Program-made: the position numbers and the translations under genes | Shown: one piece after another, positions 52,683 through 61,480 of the stretch | Numbering within the stretch: position 1 is the stretch's first letter | Layout: the number at the start of each line of letters is the position of its first letter | The notes under the pieces: model-generated | Told to the model about the DNA's origin: nothing | The model's database searches: none | What the model saw: only the letters and a program-made list of their open reading frames with translations | Assembly: GCF_030547245.1 (NCBI RefSeq) | Contig: NZ_JAUOQT010000008.1 | Span: 62,001 to 126,000, forward strand | DNA: 64,000 nucleotides | Direction: 5' to 3' | DNA from: Oceanihabitans sp. 2_MG-2023 | GTDB lineage: Bacteria > Bacteroidota > Bacteroidia > Flavobacteriales > Flavobacteriaceae

Positions 52683-53710
52683 TTTACTAATGTATTTATT
52701 ATAGGAATAATAACGGAAAAGGTACTATCAGACTTTTGAATTTCTATAGGATTCTCGATTAATAATTTATATTGCTCTTTTAAGTTATTTAATGCTCTTC
52801 CTGAAGTTGATTTTGCATTTCTTTTGGCAATATAATTGTTTGTTATTTTTATTCTTTTGTTTATTTCAATTTTTATAAAAACTGGACTTTCTGAAGTTCC
52901 TAAATTATGCTGGACTGCATTTTCTATTAGTAACTGTAAGGATAGCGGTACGATATAGCCGTCCGTGTTTTCATTTTTAATTACTAATCGGTATGCGTTT
53001 CCATATTTATGTTGAATCAATCTAAAGTATTGTTCTGCAAAAATTAATTCTTCTTTTATGCTAACAAACTTTTTGTCTGATACTTGTAAAATATACCTGT
53101 AAATTTCTGCAAATTCATTCAAAAAATAAGATGCTTTGTTTTTGTCTTCATCAATCAATTGGTCCAAAACATTGAGATTGTTAAAAAGGAAATGCGGGTT
53201 AAGTTGGGTTTTTAGTTGTTTAATTTTATTTTCTGAAATCGCTTGGTTATACTTAATTAGCTTCTTTTGTTTATTTATATTCTGATTATAGTAGTAATAT
53301 ACTAAAAAAAAGCTGCCATAAATAATTCCGTCCAATAGATTAGAAAAGGTAGATAGAATAAGAGTTTGTTGATTAAAATTACGTTCAATACTATCAAAAG
53401 CATAGGCAATCATAAAACCAATTACTTGCATTGCAACCACAAAACTAAGAAGCGAAGCACCAAATATTTTCAATAATACTTTTATTCCAAAAACATCAGA
53501 TGTTTGCCATTTTCTAATAAAAAAGAGAAGGATTAAAAAAAGAATACATACTGAAACCAATGTAGCAAAAGCAGCTTCTGGTGTAAAGGTATAAGCGTTA
53601 ATTTCTTGCCTTACTATAATGCGCTTATAAACAGATTGTATGTATGCAAACAGTAAAATAAACAGCAAAAAATGCCAATTAGAATATGCGGTATATAATA
53701 GTTTTTTCAT
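52679..53710 (-). CDS. Membrane sensor histidine kinase (LytS-like His_kinase)
   Basis: 343 residues. Four membrane helices (about 10-150), then 'QLKTQLNPHFLFNNLNVL' with the phosphoacceptor His in the PHFLFN motif, and an ATPase domain with 'LLIENAVQHNLG' and a reduced 'GRALNNLKEQY' loop. Cognate to the LytTR regulator, translationally coupled. Cassette of three genes with the following 53768 protein gene upstream. Confidence 0.92.
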   Translation of the reverse strand: MKKLLYTAYSNWHFLLFILLFAYIQSVYKRIIVRQEINAYTFTPEAAFATLVSVCILFLILLFFIRKWQTSDVFGIKVLLKIFGASLLSFVVAMQVIGFMIAYAFDSIERNFNQQTLILSTFSNLLDGIIYGSFFLVYYYYNQNINKQKKLIKYNQAISENKIKQLKTQLNPHFLFNNLNVLDQLIDEDKNKASYFLNEFAEIYRYILQVSDKKFVSIKEELIFAEQYFRLIQHKYGNAYRLVIKNENTDGYIVPLSLQLLIENAVQHNLGTSESPVFIKIEINKRIKITNNYIAKRNAKSTSGRALNNLKEQYKLLIENPIEIQKSDSTFSVIIPIINTLVK

Positions 53711-53767
53711 TTGTAATCAAATTTAAAAATAGTACTATATCGGTATAGTGTTATTTTATTAAATATG

Positions 53768-54514
53768 TTATTTGGTTTTTTCTGGGAACGAGGCAATTGT
53801 ATTCCCCTGTTCGTCATAAAATTCGAGTTTGGCTTTATTCTCTTTGTCAATATAAAACATAGCCTTCGGTAGTCCTTTATCATCAAAAAGAAACAAGCCG
53901 TTATTCTGACTTCGTGTTTTTCCGAGCAATACTCTTGGCACTCCGCCTATCAATTCGTTTTCTTCATATTCCTTTTGTTTAATCTTCATCGTTTTTGGAT
54001 CTATTTTACGAAGTTCTTGTAGCTCCTTTATTATTTCAGCTGTTTTTAATTGGGATTCTTTACTTGGCCGATCGTTAAATACCAAACTGCTGCTAACAAA
54101 CCTTTTGTCTCCTTTTTGATAATCCTTTGTTAACAATTGCATTACTTGGTCGCCATCATATTGGTCATAGGTTAATGATAATCCCGAGCTGTGACCATTT
54201 TCATTTTTCTGTCCATCGTAAATGAAACCACCACATTCTATTCCGTCTTCGTTGTAAAATAGCATTCCCGAACGCTTTTTTCGTTCTTCATTTGTAGGCC
54301 TTGCATTGATTTTATCACTTCCGTTAGGAAAGCGATCAACGTTTGTAATAATCATCTTTACAGTTCCGTTTGCTTCTACAATATTGATTCTTTCGACATC
54401 AATTTCGCTGAATTTTTGATTACCGTTTTTTTTGAAACCTGAAGTGGTTATTAAGATCATTCCGGCTACAGTAGCTATGGCAAAAGCTCTTAAAAAAATT
54501 AATTCTCTTTTCAT
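53768..54514 (-). CDS. Exported protein of unknown function upstream of the two-component pair
   Basis: 248 residues with an N-terminal membrane/signal segment (about 9-26). The middle holds three similar strand-turn units: 'GMLFYNEDGIECGGFIYDG', 'NGLFLFDDKGLPKAMFYID' and 'AKLEFYDEQGNTIASF', each a hydrophobic strand then Asn/Asp-Glu/Asp-x-Gly. This looks like a repeated beta hairpin, perhaps a sensor for the adjacent kinase; that is inference from position. No named family recalled. Confidence 0.65.
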   Translation of the reverse strand: MKRELIFLRAFAIATVAGMILITTSGFKKNGNQKFSEIDVERINIVEANGTVKMIITNVDRFPNGSDKINARPTNEERKKRSGMLFYNEDGIECGGFIYDGQKNENGHSSGLSLTYDQYDGDQVMQLLTKDYQKGDKRFVSSSLVFNDRPSKESQLKTAEIIKELQELRKIDPKTMKIKQKEYEENELIGGVPRVLLGKTRSQNNGLFLFDDKGLPKAMFYIDKENKAKLEFYDEQGNTIASFPEKTK

Positions 54515-54777
54515 TTTTTGTTATGTTATAATGTTAAAATTTGATAGAGCAAATCTATTTCAAAGAGACTTTAAGTTCAATAACTAAACAATGGTGTAAG
54601 GAAAAAAACTAATGAGCTAAGGAATTTACCTTTTGAGTTTAACTTAGATGTCTAGTCCTGAAATATGGCTACAGGTTAAAATTGAATTTACGCTGATAAT
54701 TTATATACCATATTTGATGTTTTATAGGCTAAAGATAAGTGTAATCTTATTTCGTTGTATAAATTAATTAGATTTTT
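54515..54777. other. Intergenic region without a gene
   Basis: AT-rich, no frame worth reporting. It may include further decayed IS sequence next to the orfA remnant on its right. A short segment 'AATTTATACAACG' (minus strand, near 54755) resembles repeat ends, but is too short to call. Confidence 0.35.
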
Positions 54778-55014
54778 TGTTGCTCTTTTTGAAGAGCTTT
54801 GATTCTTGATATTTCGTCTTTAGTTTCCATTTTGCTATGGTGTTCATTTAGTCTTTGCGATTGTACTTTTTATTCCACACATTCACTGTTTTGACGCTAT
54901 AGAGTAGAGTTTACAAAGTTCACTTTTTTTGTGTTTTCCAGCACTAAGTTCGGTTAAAATTTTTAATTTAAAGGGTTCACTGTAACGTCTAATTACTTTG
55001 TCATTTTTGTACAT
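54778..55014 (-). mobile_element. IS3-type transposase orfA remnant
   Basis: From an ATG at 55014 the minus strand reads 'MYKNDKVIRRYSEPFKLKIL', the opening of IS3-family OrfA proteins, then 'TELSAGKHKKSELCKLYSI'. Frame changes and stops follow, with recognisable pieces 'NVWNKKYNRKD' and 'METKDEISRIKALQKE' in other frames. The orfB part and terminal inverted repeats are missing. A decayed insertion-sequence fragment within the array. Confidence 0.72.
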
Positions 55015-55059
55015 AATGTTTAAAATTATGTAGCCTTTATTAAGGACGGGGCAGCATTA

Positions 55060-55196
55060 AAGCTAACGTGTTTGTAAATGAAAAGTTGCGTTTTTGTGAG
55101 CGAGGATTTTCCGTAGTAAAATCAGACGTAAAAAAGTGCAACTAACTTTATTTAAGCACTAATTTAGCGGTTTTTTATATACGATGTTGGCAACCG
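55060..55196. repeat. Cassette-array structured repeat, copy 5 (B type)
   Basis: Left end GCTAACGTGTTTGTAAATG; interior hairpin GATTTT-ccgtagt-AAAATC followed by AGACGTAA; right end ATATACGATGTTGGCAACC. The interior matches copy 11 (GCGAGGATTTTCCGTAG... AATCAGACGTAA) rather than the A-type copies, so two repeat subfamilies exist. Confidence 0.8.
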
Positions 55197-55199
55197 TTT

Positions 55200-56144
55200 C
55201 TATTTCCATCCATTAATATTTGAATATGTTTCATAGTCGCAACCAGATTCGTATTCAAAGTCCTTTTTCATTTTCTGTTCATAAGCAGAAGTTGCAAGAT
55301 AGAGCAGTGGTTCAAAATCTAAGTCTTTTGGCATTTTTTCAGAATCCAATATCACACTTTCAAACATACTTTTGCCATTGGCAATTACACAACATCTTAC
55401 ATATAGAAAATAATCGGCCGAAAAATATTCTTTTCCATATGAGTTTTTTCCAATATTCTTTGCGTTTTCCTCATTGTCCAACAAATAGAGTTTGTAGCTT
55501 AAATTCTCTTGAAACTGTTTTATTTCAGTCACTTTTTTATTAGCTAAAAACTTAATTGCTGTCAACATTCTTTCTTCATCATCACTTTTTGACCAATCGA
55601 TTTTATCAATAACCTCCCAAAATGATTTTTCGTCCATCATTTTTTTAGGTTTCATATTTCTCTTTCGGTATTCTTCAGCTCTTTTTTCCGATGCAATTTT
55701 AGCTATCTCTACTTCTTGTTGAAATTCTTCTTTTTCATTTTCCCACCTCCATTCAAAAAAAGCATCTTGCCCAAAGTTTTTATCAAAAGCCCCATAGTAT
55801 GGATAACATCCATTTGTGCCATCACCAATTTTGATTTTAAAATTTCGTTCCTCTTTTTTTAAAGGAATGTTGCCCAAATATTCAAAGTTTTCTATTCCTT
55901 TTAATATTCTTATTCCAATCGCAGATTTGTTGTTACAGAAGAAACGATTCTCAATTAAAATTTCTGTTAGGTTTTTATCGTTTAGTTTTGGTTTTTCTAA
56001 TCCGATATATTGTGTAATTCCAACTAAAATACATTCTAAATGTTTTGTAAAACTCGTTTTTCCATTCGTTTTTAATATTCTGAATGCTCCGAAAAAATTC
56101 CTTTCGAGTTTAGAAATAAATATGTCTCCTTCTTTTACGGTCAT
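55200..56144 (-). CDS. Imm26-like / DUF4240 fusion protein
   Basis: 314 residues. The N-terminus ('KEGDIFISKLERNFFGAFRIL') is in the style of immunity protein 26. The C-terminal ~150 residues match DUF4240: 'KSFWEVIDKIDWSKSDDEERM', in part, 'LDNEENAKNIGKNSYGKEYFSADYFLYVRCCVIANG', in part, and 'YETYSNINGW'. A Lys/Glu-rich helix (about 150-175) joins them. DUF4240 also turns up among polymorphic-toxin immunity proteins, so an immunity role is plausible. Single cassette. Confidence 0.7.
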   Translation of the reverse strand: MTVKEGDIFISKLERNFFGAFRILKTNGKTSFTKHLECILVGITQYIGLEKPKLNDKNLTEILIENRFFCNNKSAIGIRILKGIENFEYLGNIPLKKEERNFKIKIGDGTNGCYPYYGAFDKNFGQDAFFEWRWENEKEEFQQEVEIAKIASEKRAEEYRKRNMKPKKMMDEKSFWEVIDKIDWSKSDDEERMLTAIKFLANKKVTEIKQFQENLSYKLYLLDNEENAKNIGKNSYGKEYFSADYFLYVRCCVIANGKSMFESVILDSEKMPKDLDFEPLLYLATSAYEQKMKKDFEYESGCDYETYSNINGWK

Positions 56145-56150
56145 TTCTCA

Positions 56151-56290
56151 AATGGTTGCAATGTTTGTATATGATTTGTTACGTGGTTATGTACGTAATT
56201 TAGCAAATAAAAATCGAATAGAAAATCCGCGAGGATTTTCGTAAGTAGGCTAGAACTAGCAATACATTATATACGGTTTTAGCAATAGTT
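56151..56290. repeat. Cassette-array structured repeat, copy 6
   Basis: H1 is TTACGT...ACGTAA, H2 is GAAAATCC-GCGA-GGATTTTC (56221-56240, 8-bp perfect), H3 is GCTAGAACTAGC. Core TTTAGCAAATAAAAATCGAA. Right end TATATACGGTTTTAGCAATAG is less conserved than others. Confidence 0.85.
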
Positions 56291-56298
56291 TTTTTACT

Positions 56299-57780
56299 CT
56301 AGTTTTTTTTTAACAATTCATTCAATATTTTCGTTGACCCTTCACTACCTAATTCCACAGCTTTTGTATAACTTTTTATAGCTTCTTCTTTTTTATCATA
56401 TTTTAAATAAGCTTCACCAAGTGAATCCCATAAATTGCCATCTTCAGGGAATAATTTCACATTAAGTTTAAATAGTTCTAACGCCCAAGCAGGTTTTTCC
56501 TCTTTTTTCAATCTGCTATATGCTAGTCGATTTAGTATTGCATGGTCGTTAAATTCATTATTAAGTTCTTTCTTTAAAAAATCTGGTAATTTTTCTGCAT
56601 TTACAGATGGATTCGTTTTCATAAATTCATGAATTAATTCATAAATGTTCTTGGAAATTGGTGTTGTGGTATAATTTGAATCAAAAATCATTTTACCTAT
56701 TTCTCGGGCAACGTTTTCTGATTCACTACCTAAAAATGCATTTGTTATGTATATAACAACTACATCATCATCATCATCTAAAAATCTAACAAAATCTGCA
56801 AAATACAATCCATTACTACCATTATGAGCAACGATTTTCGTGTCTCTATTACTTTGAGATATTGCCCAGCCATAACCATAGTACGAAGTCATTTTATCAT
56901 TTTCGGCTACATACGGTGTTTCTTGGATTTCTTTAGTTTTTGATGTTAAAACAACCTTGTTTTTTAAAGCTAAATGCCATTTATATAAATCTTCAATGGT
57001 GGAATGAATGTCTCCCTTACCTATACTATACCAATGTTTGTCATTGAAAGGAAGGTGCTGTTGGGTTGTTCCCCAATCTTCCCATTGCTCATCATTTCTG
57101 TTATAGTAGTAGCCATGTGCTAGTCGTTCTGTACTAAAGTTGATGCTTTTATATCCTGTGCTTTTCATTTGAGAAGGTTCAAACAAATAGTCATTTAGAA
57201 AAGAACTATACGTTTGCCCTGAAACGGACTCCAATATAACCGTTAACATGATGTAGTTGGCATTTGCATATTGGTACTTTGCGCCTGGTTTAGATTGTAA
57301 TTCTGATTCAAAGAATTCTTTTAGAAACTGTTGTTTGCTTGCCTCATTATATCTAAAACCACCAGTTCTATTAGAAATTCCTGATGTATGAGTTAATAAT
57401 TGATGAATAGTTATATCCCTTTTATCAATAGGTGTCTGAATAATATATGAACTTATTTTATCTGATGTTTTAATTTTTCCTTGTTCTACAAGTTTTAAAA
57501 TAGCTGATGCAGTAAATTGTTTAGTTACTGAACCAATATTAAAGACTGTAGATGGTGAATTGGGTATTTTATTTTCTCTATCTGCCCATCCATATCCTTT
57601 AGATAAAATAATTTCTCCCTTTTTAGAAACTAAAACAACTCCAGAAAAGCCATTTGTAACGCTTGCCTCCAAATAAGTGTCAATTCTATTAAATAGTTCT
57701 TTATTTGAGCTTTGAGAAAAAGAACTTAATGTTAAAAAGGTTAAGAAAACGAAAATTAGTACTTTAATAGATGAATTCAT
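56299..57780 (-). CDS. Exported beta-lactamase-fold serine hydrolase with TPR tail
   Basis: 493 residues. Signal peptide to about residue 23 ('SSFSQ'). Class C beta-lactamase/DD-peptidase family (PF00144): catalytic 'SVTK' (84-87), Tyr motif 'YANANY' (about 160-165), and 'HNGSNG' (about 317). The C-terminal ~100 residues are a TPR pair ('AYSRLKKEEKPAWALELFKLNVKLFPEDGNLWDSLGEAYLKY', in part). Such proteins usually hydrolyse peptides or esters rather than beta-lactams. A (GATT)9 tract begins 5 bases before the ATG. Confidence 0.88.
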   Translation of the reverse strand: MNSSIKVLIFVFLTFLTLSSFSQSSNKELFNRIDTYLEASVTNGFSGVVLVSKKGEIILSKGYGWADRENKIPNSPSTVFNIGSVTKQFTASAILKLVEQGKIKTSDKISSYIIQTPIDKRDITIHQLLTHTSGISNRTGGFRYNEASKQQFLKEFFESELQSKPGAKYQYANANYIMLTVILESVSGQTYSSFLNDYLFEPSQMKSTGYKSINFSTERLAHGYYYNRNDEQWEDWGTTQQHLPFNDKHWYSIGKGDIHSTIEDLYKWHLALKNKVVLTSKTKEIQETPYVAENDKMTSYYGYGWAISQSNRDTKIVAHNGSNGLYFADFVRFLDDDDDVVVIYITNAFLGSESENVAREIGKMIFDSNYTTTPISKNIYELIHEFMKTNPSVNAEKLPDFLKKELNNEFNDHAILNRLAYSRLKKEEKPAWALELFKLNVKLFPEDGNLWDSLGEAYLKYDKKEEAIKSYTKAVELGSEGSTKILNELLKKN

Positions 57781-57781
57781 T

Positions 57782-57824
<43 letters not shown>

Positions 57825-57867
57825 GAATAAGTCTATCAGTTTTCTATTTTGTTACATTTTTTAAATG

Positions 57868-58005
57868 TTTGGTAACTTGTTTATGTAAGATTAGTTGCGT
57901 GTTTAAGTAACTAATTTAGCAAATAAAAACCGAATAGAAAGTCCGCGAGGACTTTTGTAAGCAGGCTAGAACCTAGCAATCAATTATACACGTTGTTGCC
58001 ATTAG
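57868..58005. repeat. Cassette-array structured repeat, copy 7
   Basis: H1 TTAGTTGC...GTAACTAA, core TTTAGCAAATAAAAACCGAA, H2 AAAGTCC-GCGA-GGACTTT (57938-57955), H3 GCTAGAACCTAGC, right end TTATACACGTTGTTGCCATTA. Left end TTTGGTAACTTGTTTATGTAAG. Nearly identical to copy 10 over its interior. Confidence 0.9.
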
Positions 58006-59431
58006 TTTGTTTTTACATTTATTTTTTCAATTCTGTTTATCATTTCTTCTGCATTTGTATTTTCAGGATTGAGTTCTAAAGATTTTTGATAGCTTATTTT
58101 TGAGAATTCAAATTGATCATTTAAGAAATAACTTTCGCCCATACTATCAAATGCATTTGATGAATTTGGGAATTCTGAGATAAGTAATGTAAAAATACTA
58201 ATAGCCTCTTCTATTTGACCTTTCTTAATCAAATCATAGCCAAGTTGATTTAATTCATTTTCATCCGAAAAATTATATTCAGAAAAATTTTGCTTTTTTA
58301 AGTTTTTATAAAGCTGAATTCCCTCATTAGCATTATCATAACATTTTTCTCTAATTGCGAGATAAATTGATTTCTGTGGTATTGAAAAGGAATTGCCTTT
58401 TAAAATATTTTCGACTGCATTAGTTATTTCTCGAAGCTTACGGTTTTTATTATTTGTCATTAAAACGATTGATAATTCTTCTTTCACATTATAATGGATA
58501 AAAGATTCATAATTGAAAGATGATCCATGATGTTGATGAATTAGCAAAGTGTCATTCTCAATTACCCCAATTCCTAAAGCTGAAGAACTCTCCTTAGAAT
58601 GCGAATCAAATAAAGTAATTAGCGATTTATCAGATATAAACTGTCCTGAATGTAAGTTGATTATCCATTTATACATATCATTTGCAGTAGGGTTTACCCA
58701 ACCAGAGAATTCGATATCCATTGCTCTATCATTTACAAAAGCATTATTAAAAGCGGTTACTAATTCAGGGTTTTGAGTATCCGCGTCAATAATAGCATTT
58801 GTCATACCGGCAGGAATAAGTAGGTTTTTTTGAATGAAATCATTAAAACTCACTCCAGATACTTGTTCAACAATTCTTCTTTGTAGAAAAACATTATTGT
58901 TACTGTACAAGTAATCTGTGCCAGGTTTAAAACTTAGATGTTTAATATTTTTTAATTCGTTATAGATATCTTTGTCATTTTTAATATTGTTCCAGTTGAT
59001 TCTTGGCAGTCCACTAGTATATTGAAGTAGATGCCTAATACTAATGGTATTTGACCATTCTGGTAATTGCAATTCAAAATTTGAGATTTTATCATCCAGA
59101 TTAAGTAACCCTCTTTCATTTAAAACCATTATCGCAACAGCGTTGAATTCTTTTGCTATAGAACCAATGTTAAATATTGAGTTTCTACTAAGTTTTTTTG
59201 ATCTAGAGGCATCTGAATATCCGAATTCATTTTGATATACAATATGATTGCCCTTTGCTATAAGGATATTTCCGTTGAATAATCCACGATCAAATGACAC
59301 TTTCATCAATGTGTCTATTTGGTTTATTGTTGTTTCAGACAAATACTTTGCCGTCGGATTGTTTTTGTTTTGACAGTTTGTGAAAAAGATTATTGATGTT
59401 AGAAAAAAAAGAGAGTTTTTATTCTATTCAT
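58002..59431 (-). CDS. Beta-lactamase-fold serine hydrolase lipoprotein; signal out of frame by one base
   Basis: The main frame (58002-59342, 446 residues from a TTG) holds catalytic 'SIAK' (61-64 of that frame), 'YSNNNV' and 'HHGSS', with a C-terminal TPR pair similar to the 56299 protein. Upstream in the same frame lies 'LFFLTSIIFFTNCQNKNN', a good lipoprotein signal with lipobox Cys, but no ATG. An ATG at 59431 begins 'MNRIKTLFFF' in the +1 frame; adding one A to the A8 tract at 59403-59410 joins both into a complete lipoprotein. Either a natural frameshift/phase-variable tract or a base-calling error. Single cassette. Confidence 0.8.
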
Positions 59432-59486
59432 TTTTTGAAATTTTACTGAAAGACTATAAATTAATTAAACTGTTGCAGTTTTTAAT

Positions 59487-59603
59487 TAATGGCAACGGTT
59501 TTGTATAAGATTAGTTCCTTGTTTAAGAAACTAATTTAGTAAATAAAAACCGAATAGAATATTTGTAAGCAAGCTAGAACTAGCACACGATGTTACCTGA
59601 TGG
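59487..59603. repeat. Cassette-array structured repeat, copy 8 (short)
   Basis: Left end TAATGGCAACGGTTTTGTATAAG, H1 TTAGTTCC...GAAACTAA with one mismatch, core TTTAGTAAATAAAAACCGAA, H2 lost, H3 GCTAGAACTAGC, right end ACACGATGTTACCTGATGG. Shorter than the rest because H2 is missing. Confidence 0.88.
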
Positions 59604-59671
59604 CTTTTCTTCTTCTGCACTAGTTTAAATCGTAAATAAAGAACTTTGTCTAATTTTTTATATGCTAATTG

Positions 59672-60757
59672 TTACTTCTTATATTTTGAAGGTAAAACAC
59701 CGTAAGCTTCATGAAAACATTTCGAAAAGTAAGTTGGACTACTGAATCCTGTTTGATAAGCGATTTCAGAGATGTTTGACGATTGTTTATCTAGTAATTC
59801 AAGCGCTTTATTCAATCTAAACTCTTTAATGAAACTGTTTGGTGACTTCCCTATTATTGACATTATAGTTCTATACAGTTTTGATTTACTTAAGCCTAAA
59901 TTTTTATTAAAATTTGTGACACTTATATTCGAATTTGCCCAAACACTTTCAGTATAATCAAATAAACGAATTAGAAATTCCATTTCTGTAATGCTTAATG
60001 GTTTAATGCCTTTAATATTAATTGGATTATTTTGATTTTCACTTTCGTATAAATCTTTAACTTCTGGCGTTAATATTATGTTTCCATTTATAACATAAGT
60101 CAAATATTCCGCTTTTTTAATAGTATCTTCAAATATGCTTCCTTTGTTAGTAACAGGAATTCCTGCGCTTATGCCAATTTTGAAATCTAGATCTGGTGTA
60201 ATAACACAATTGTGCAATTCTTGGATTTTCACAGCACTTTCAACAGCATTAGTGACAGATGAAAAAGACATTAAAAATGAATTAGATTCTTGCTTAACGA
60301 CACATCCTTTTTTCATGTTTACAATATTGATAATCGATTTACTATAGCCACGAATGGCTGCTCGCAAGGTTTCAATATTTTTAGTTCTTAAGGTGTTTTT
60401 ATTGAATTTTACAATCATTAAGGTTCTAAAAGCCGGATCGTTAATAATATTTAGTTCAGTATTCTGTGATTTTTCAGGGTCTTCAATACGTCCTAAAAAA
60501 GATTCAACAAGAGTATCATTTACTTCTATTATCCGTTGCGGTACAGCTCCATGAGATTTTTCATGAAGCTCTTTAATAGCTTCTTTATTTGGTGCTTCAA
60601 TTAAACAAAATGCTGTTTGTCGTCGTTCATCACACCAATAGGTTAAACCACGACAGTTGTATTTATGTTCAATTTTTAAATCCGCTTGATGCATTTCAGC
60701 TACATGAGCAGCAGTTACACCATCTGGCAAATCATGAAAATCCATAAATATTGGCAT
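59672..60757 (-). CDS. DUF4242 - cyclase-like - AraC fusion regulator
   Basis: 361 residues in three parts. Residues 1-90: DUF4242 (nickel-binding family) with 'HDLPDGVTAAHVAEMHQADL' and 'CDERRQTAFCLIEAPNKEA'. Residues about 105-240: pattern of a class III nucleotide cyclase homology domain ('QESNSFLMSFSSVTNAVESAVKIQ', in part; 'DFKIGISAGIPV'; 'NGNIILTPEVKDLY') but without evident catalytic Asp pair. Residues about 260-361: AraC HTH, 'NISEIAYQTGFSSPTYFSKCF'. Shares DUF4242 with the next gene upstream and a cassette with it. Looks like a ligand-sensing transcription factor. Confidence 0.8.
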   Translation of the reverse strand: MPIFMDFHDLPDGVTAAHVAEMHQADLKIEHKYNCRGLTYWCDERRQTAFCLIEAPNKEAIKELHEKSHGAVPQRIIEVNDTLVESFLGRIEDPEKSQNTELNIINDPAFRTLMIVKFNKNTLRTKNIETLRAAIRGYSKSIINIVNMKKGCVVKQESNSFLMSFSSVTNAVESAVKIQELHNCVITPDLDFKIGISAGIPVTNKGSIFEDTIKKAEYLTYVINGNIILTPEVKDLYESENQNNPINIKGIKPLSITEMEFLIRLFDYTESVWANSNISVTNFNKNLGLSKSKLYRTIMSIIGKSPNSFIKEFRLNKALELLDKQSSNISEIAYQTGFSSPTYFSKCFHEAYGVLPSKYKK

Positions 60758-60846
60758 GAGAAATATATTTTATGTATTATACTATTTTTATTAAGAAGCT
60801 GTCTGTTTTAATACCTTGACAGCTCCTTAAAAGAGTTTTATATGTT

Positions 60847-61224
60847 TTAAAGTTCCGCTGTTGCTGGACTAATTACTGTTTTGACTTCACTTATTGAATT
60901 TGCAGGAAAACCACCTTTTTTTGCGTGTTCTTCAATTAAGGCTTTATTTTCTGCTTTGTAAACACAATATACTTTATCACCAGTAACATAACTGTGTTGC
61001 CATTCAATTTTTGGTCCCATTTCTTTCAAGACAGAACATGATGTTTGAGAAATTCCTTTCAATTGTTCAGTTGTTAATTCTCCTGCTCCTGGAATATTGC
61101 GTTCAATTACATAAGTTTTCATAATGCCATTGTTTTTAATTGTTGTTTGATTTTCTTTTTCTTGTGCTTGTGTATAATTCAGAGTAAACACAATTAGGAC
61201 TAAAATTAATTTGATTGTTTTCAT
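60847..61224 (-). CDS. Exported DUF4242 protein
   Basis: 125 residues from the ATG at 61224 (in-frame upstream codons to 61275 look non-coding because 'MKTIKLILVLIVFTLNYTQAQ', in part, is a normal signal peptide). The mature part, 'MKTYVIERNIPGAGELTTEQL' in part, is a single DUF4242 domain. It shares the domain with the N-terminus of the adjacent regulator and lies in the same cassette, so it may supply or sense the same ligand. Role inferred. Confidence 0.8.
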   Translation of the reverse strand: MKTIKLILVLIVFTLNYTQAQEKENQTTIKNNGIMKTYVIERNIPGAGELTTEQLKGISQTSCSVLKEMGPKIEWQHSYVTGDKVYCVYKAENKALIEEHAKKGGFPANSISEVKTVISPATAEL

Positions 61225-61334
61225 AATAAATGTTTTAATTATTAATACTTCAAAATTAAAAGAGTTTATAATCAATCAATTATGCTTTTAGTTCAAAAAA
61301 TAACAATTTTGGTTCAATGCTTTTTTTTCAGCTT

Positions 61335-61474
61335 GCAGGTAACAGTGTTTGTGTAAGGAAAGTTACGAATAAAAGCGCGAGAACTTTCCGGTTTATAAAT
61401 GTAGTAAATTAGAAAAGATGGAACAAAGGAAAAGTACAAAAGCAGCAATTTTATTTACACGATGTTAGAGGCCG
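61335..61474. repeat. Cassette-array structured repeat, copy 9 (diverged)
   Basis: Left end CAGGTAACAGTGTTTGTGTAAG, then a long stem GGAAAGTT...AACTTTCC, right end TTTACACGATGTTAGAGGCC. The interior core differs from both A and B types, but the outer ends agree with the consensus. Confidence 0.8.
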
Positions 61475-61480
61475 TTTTTA

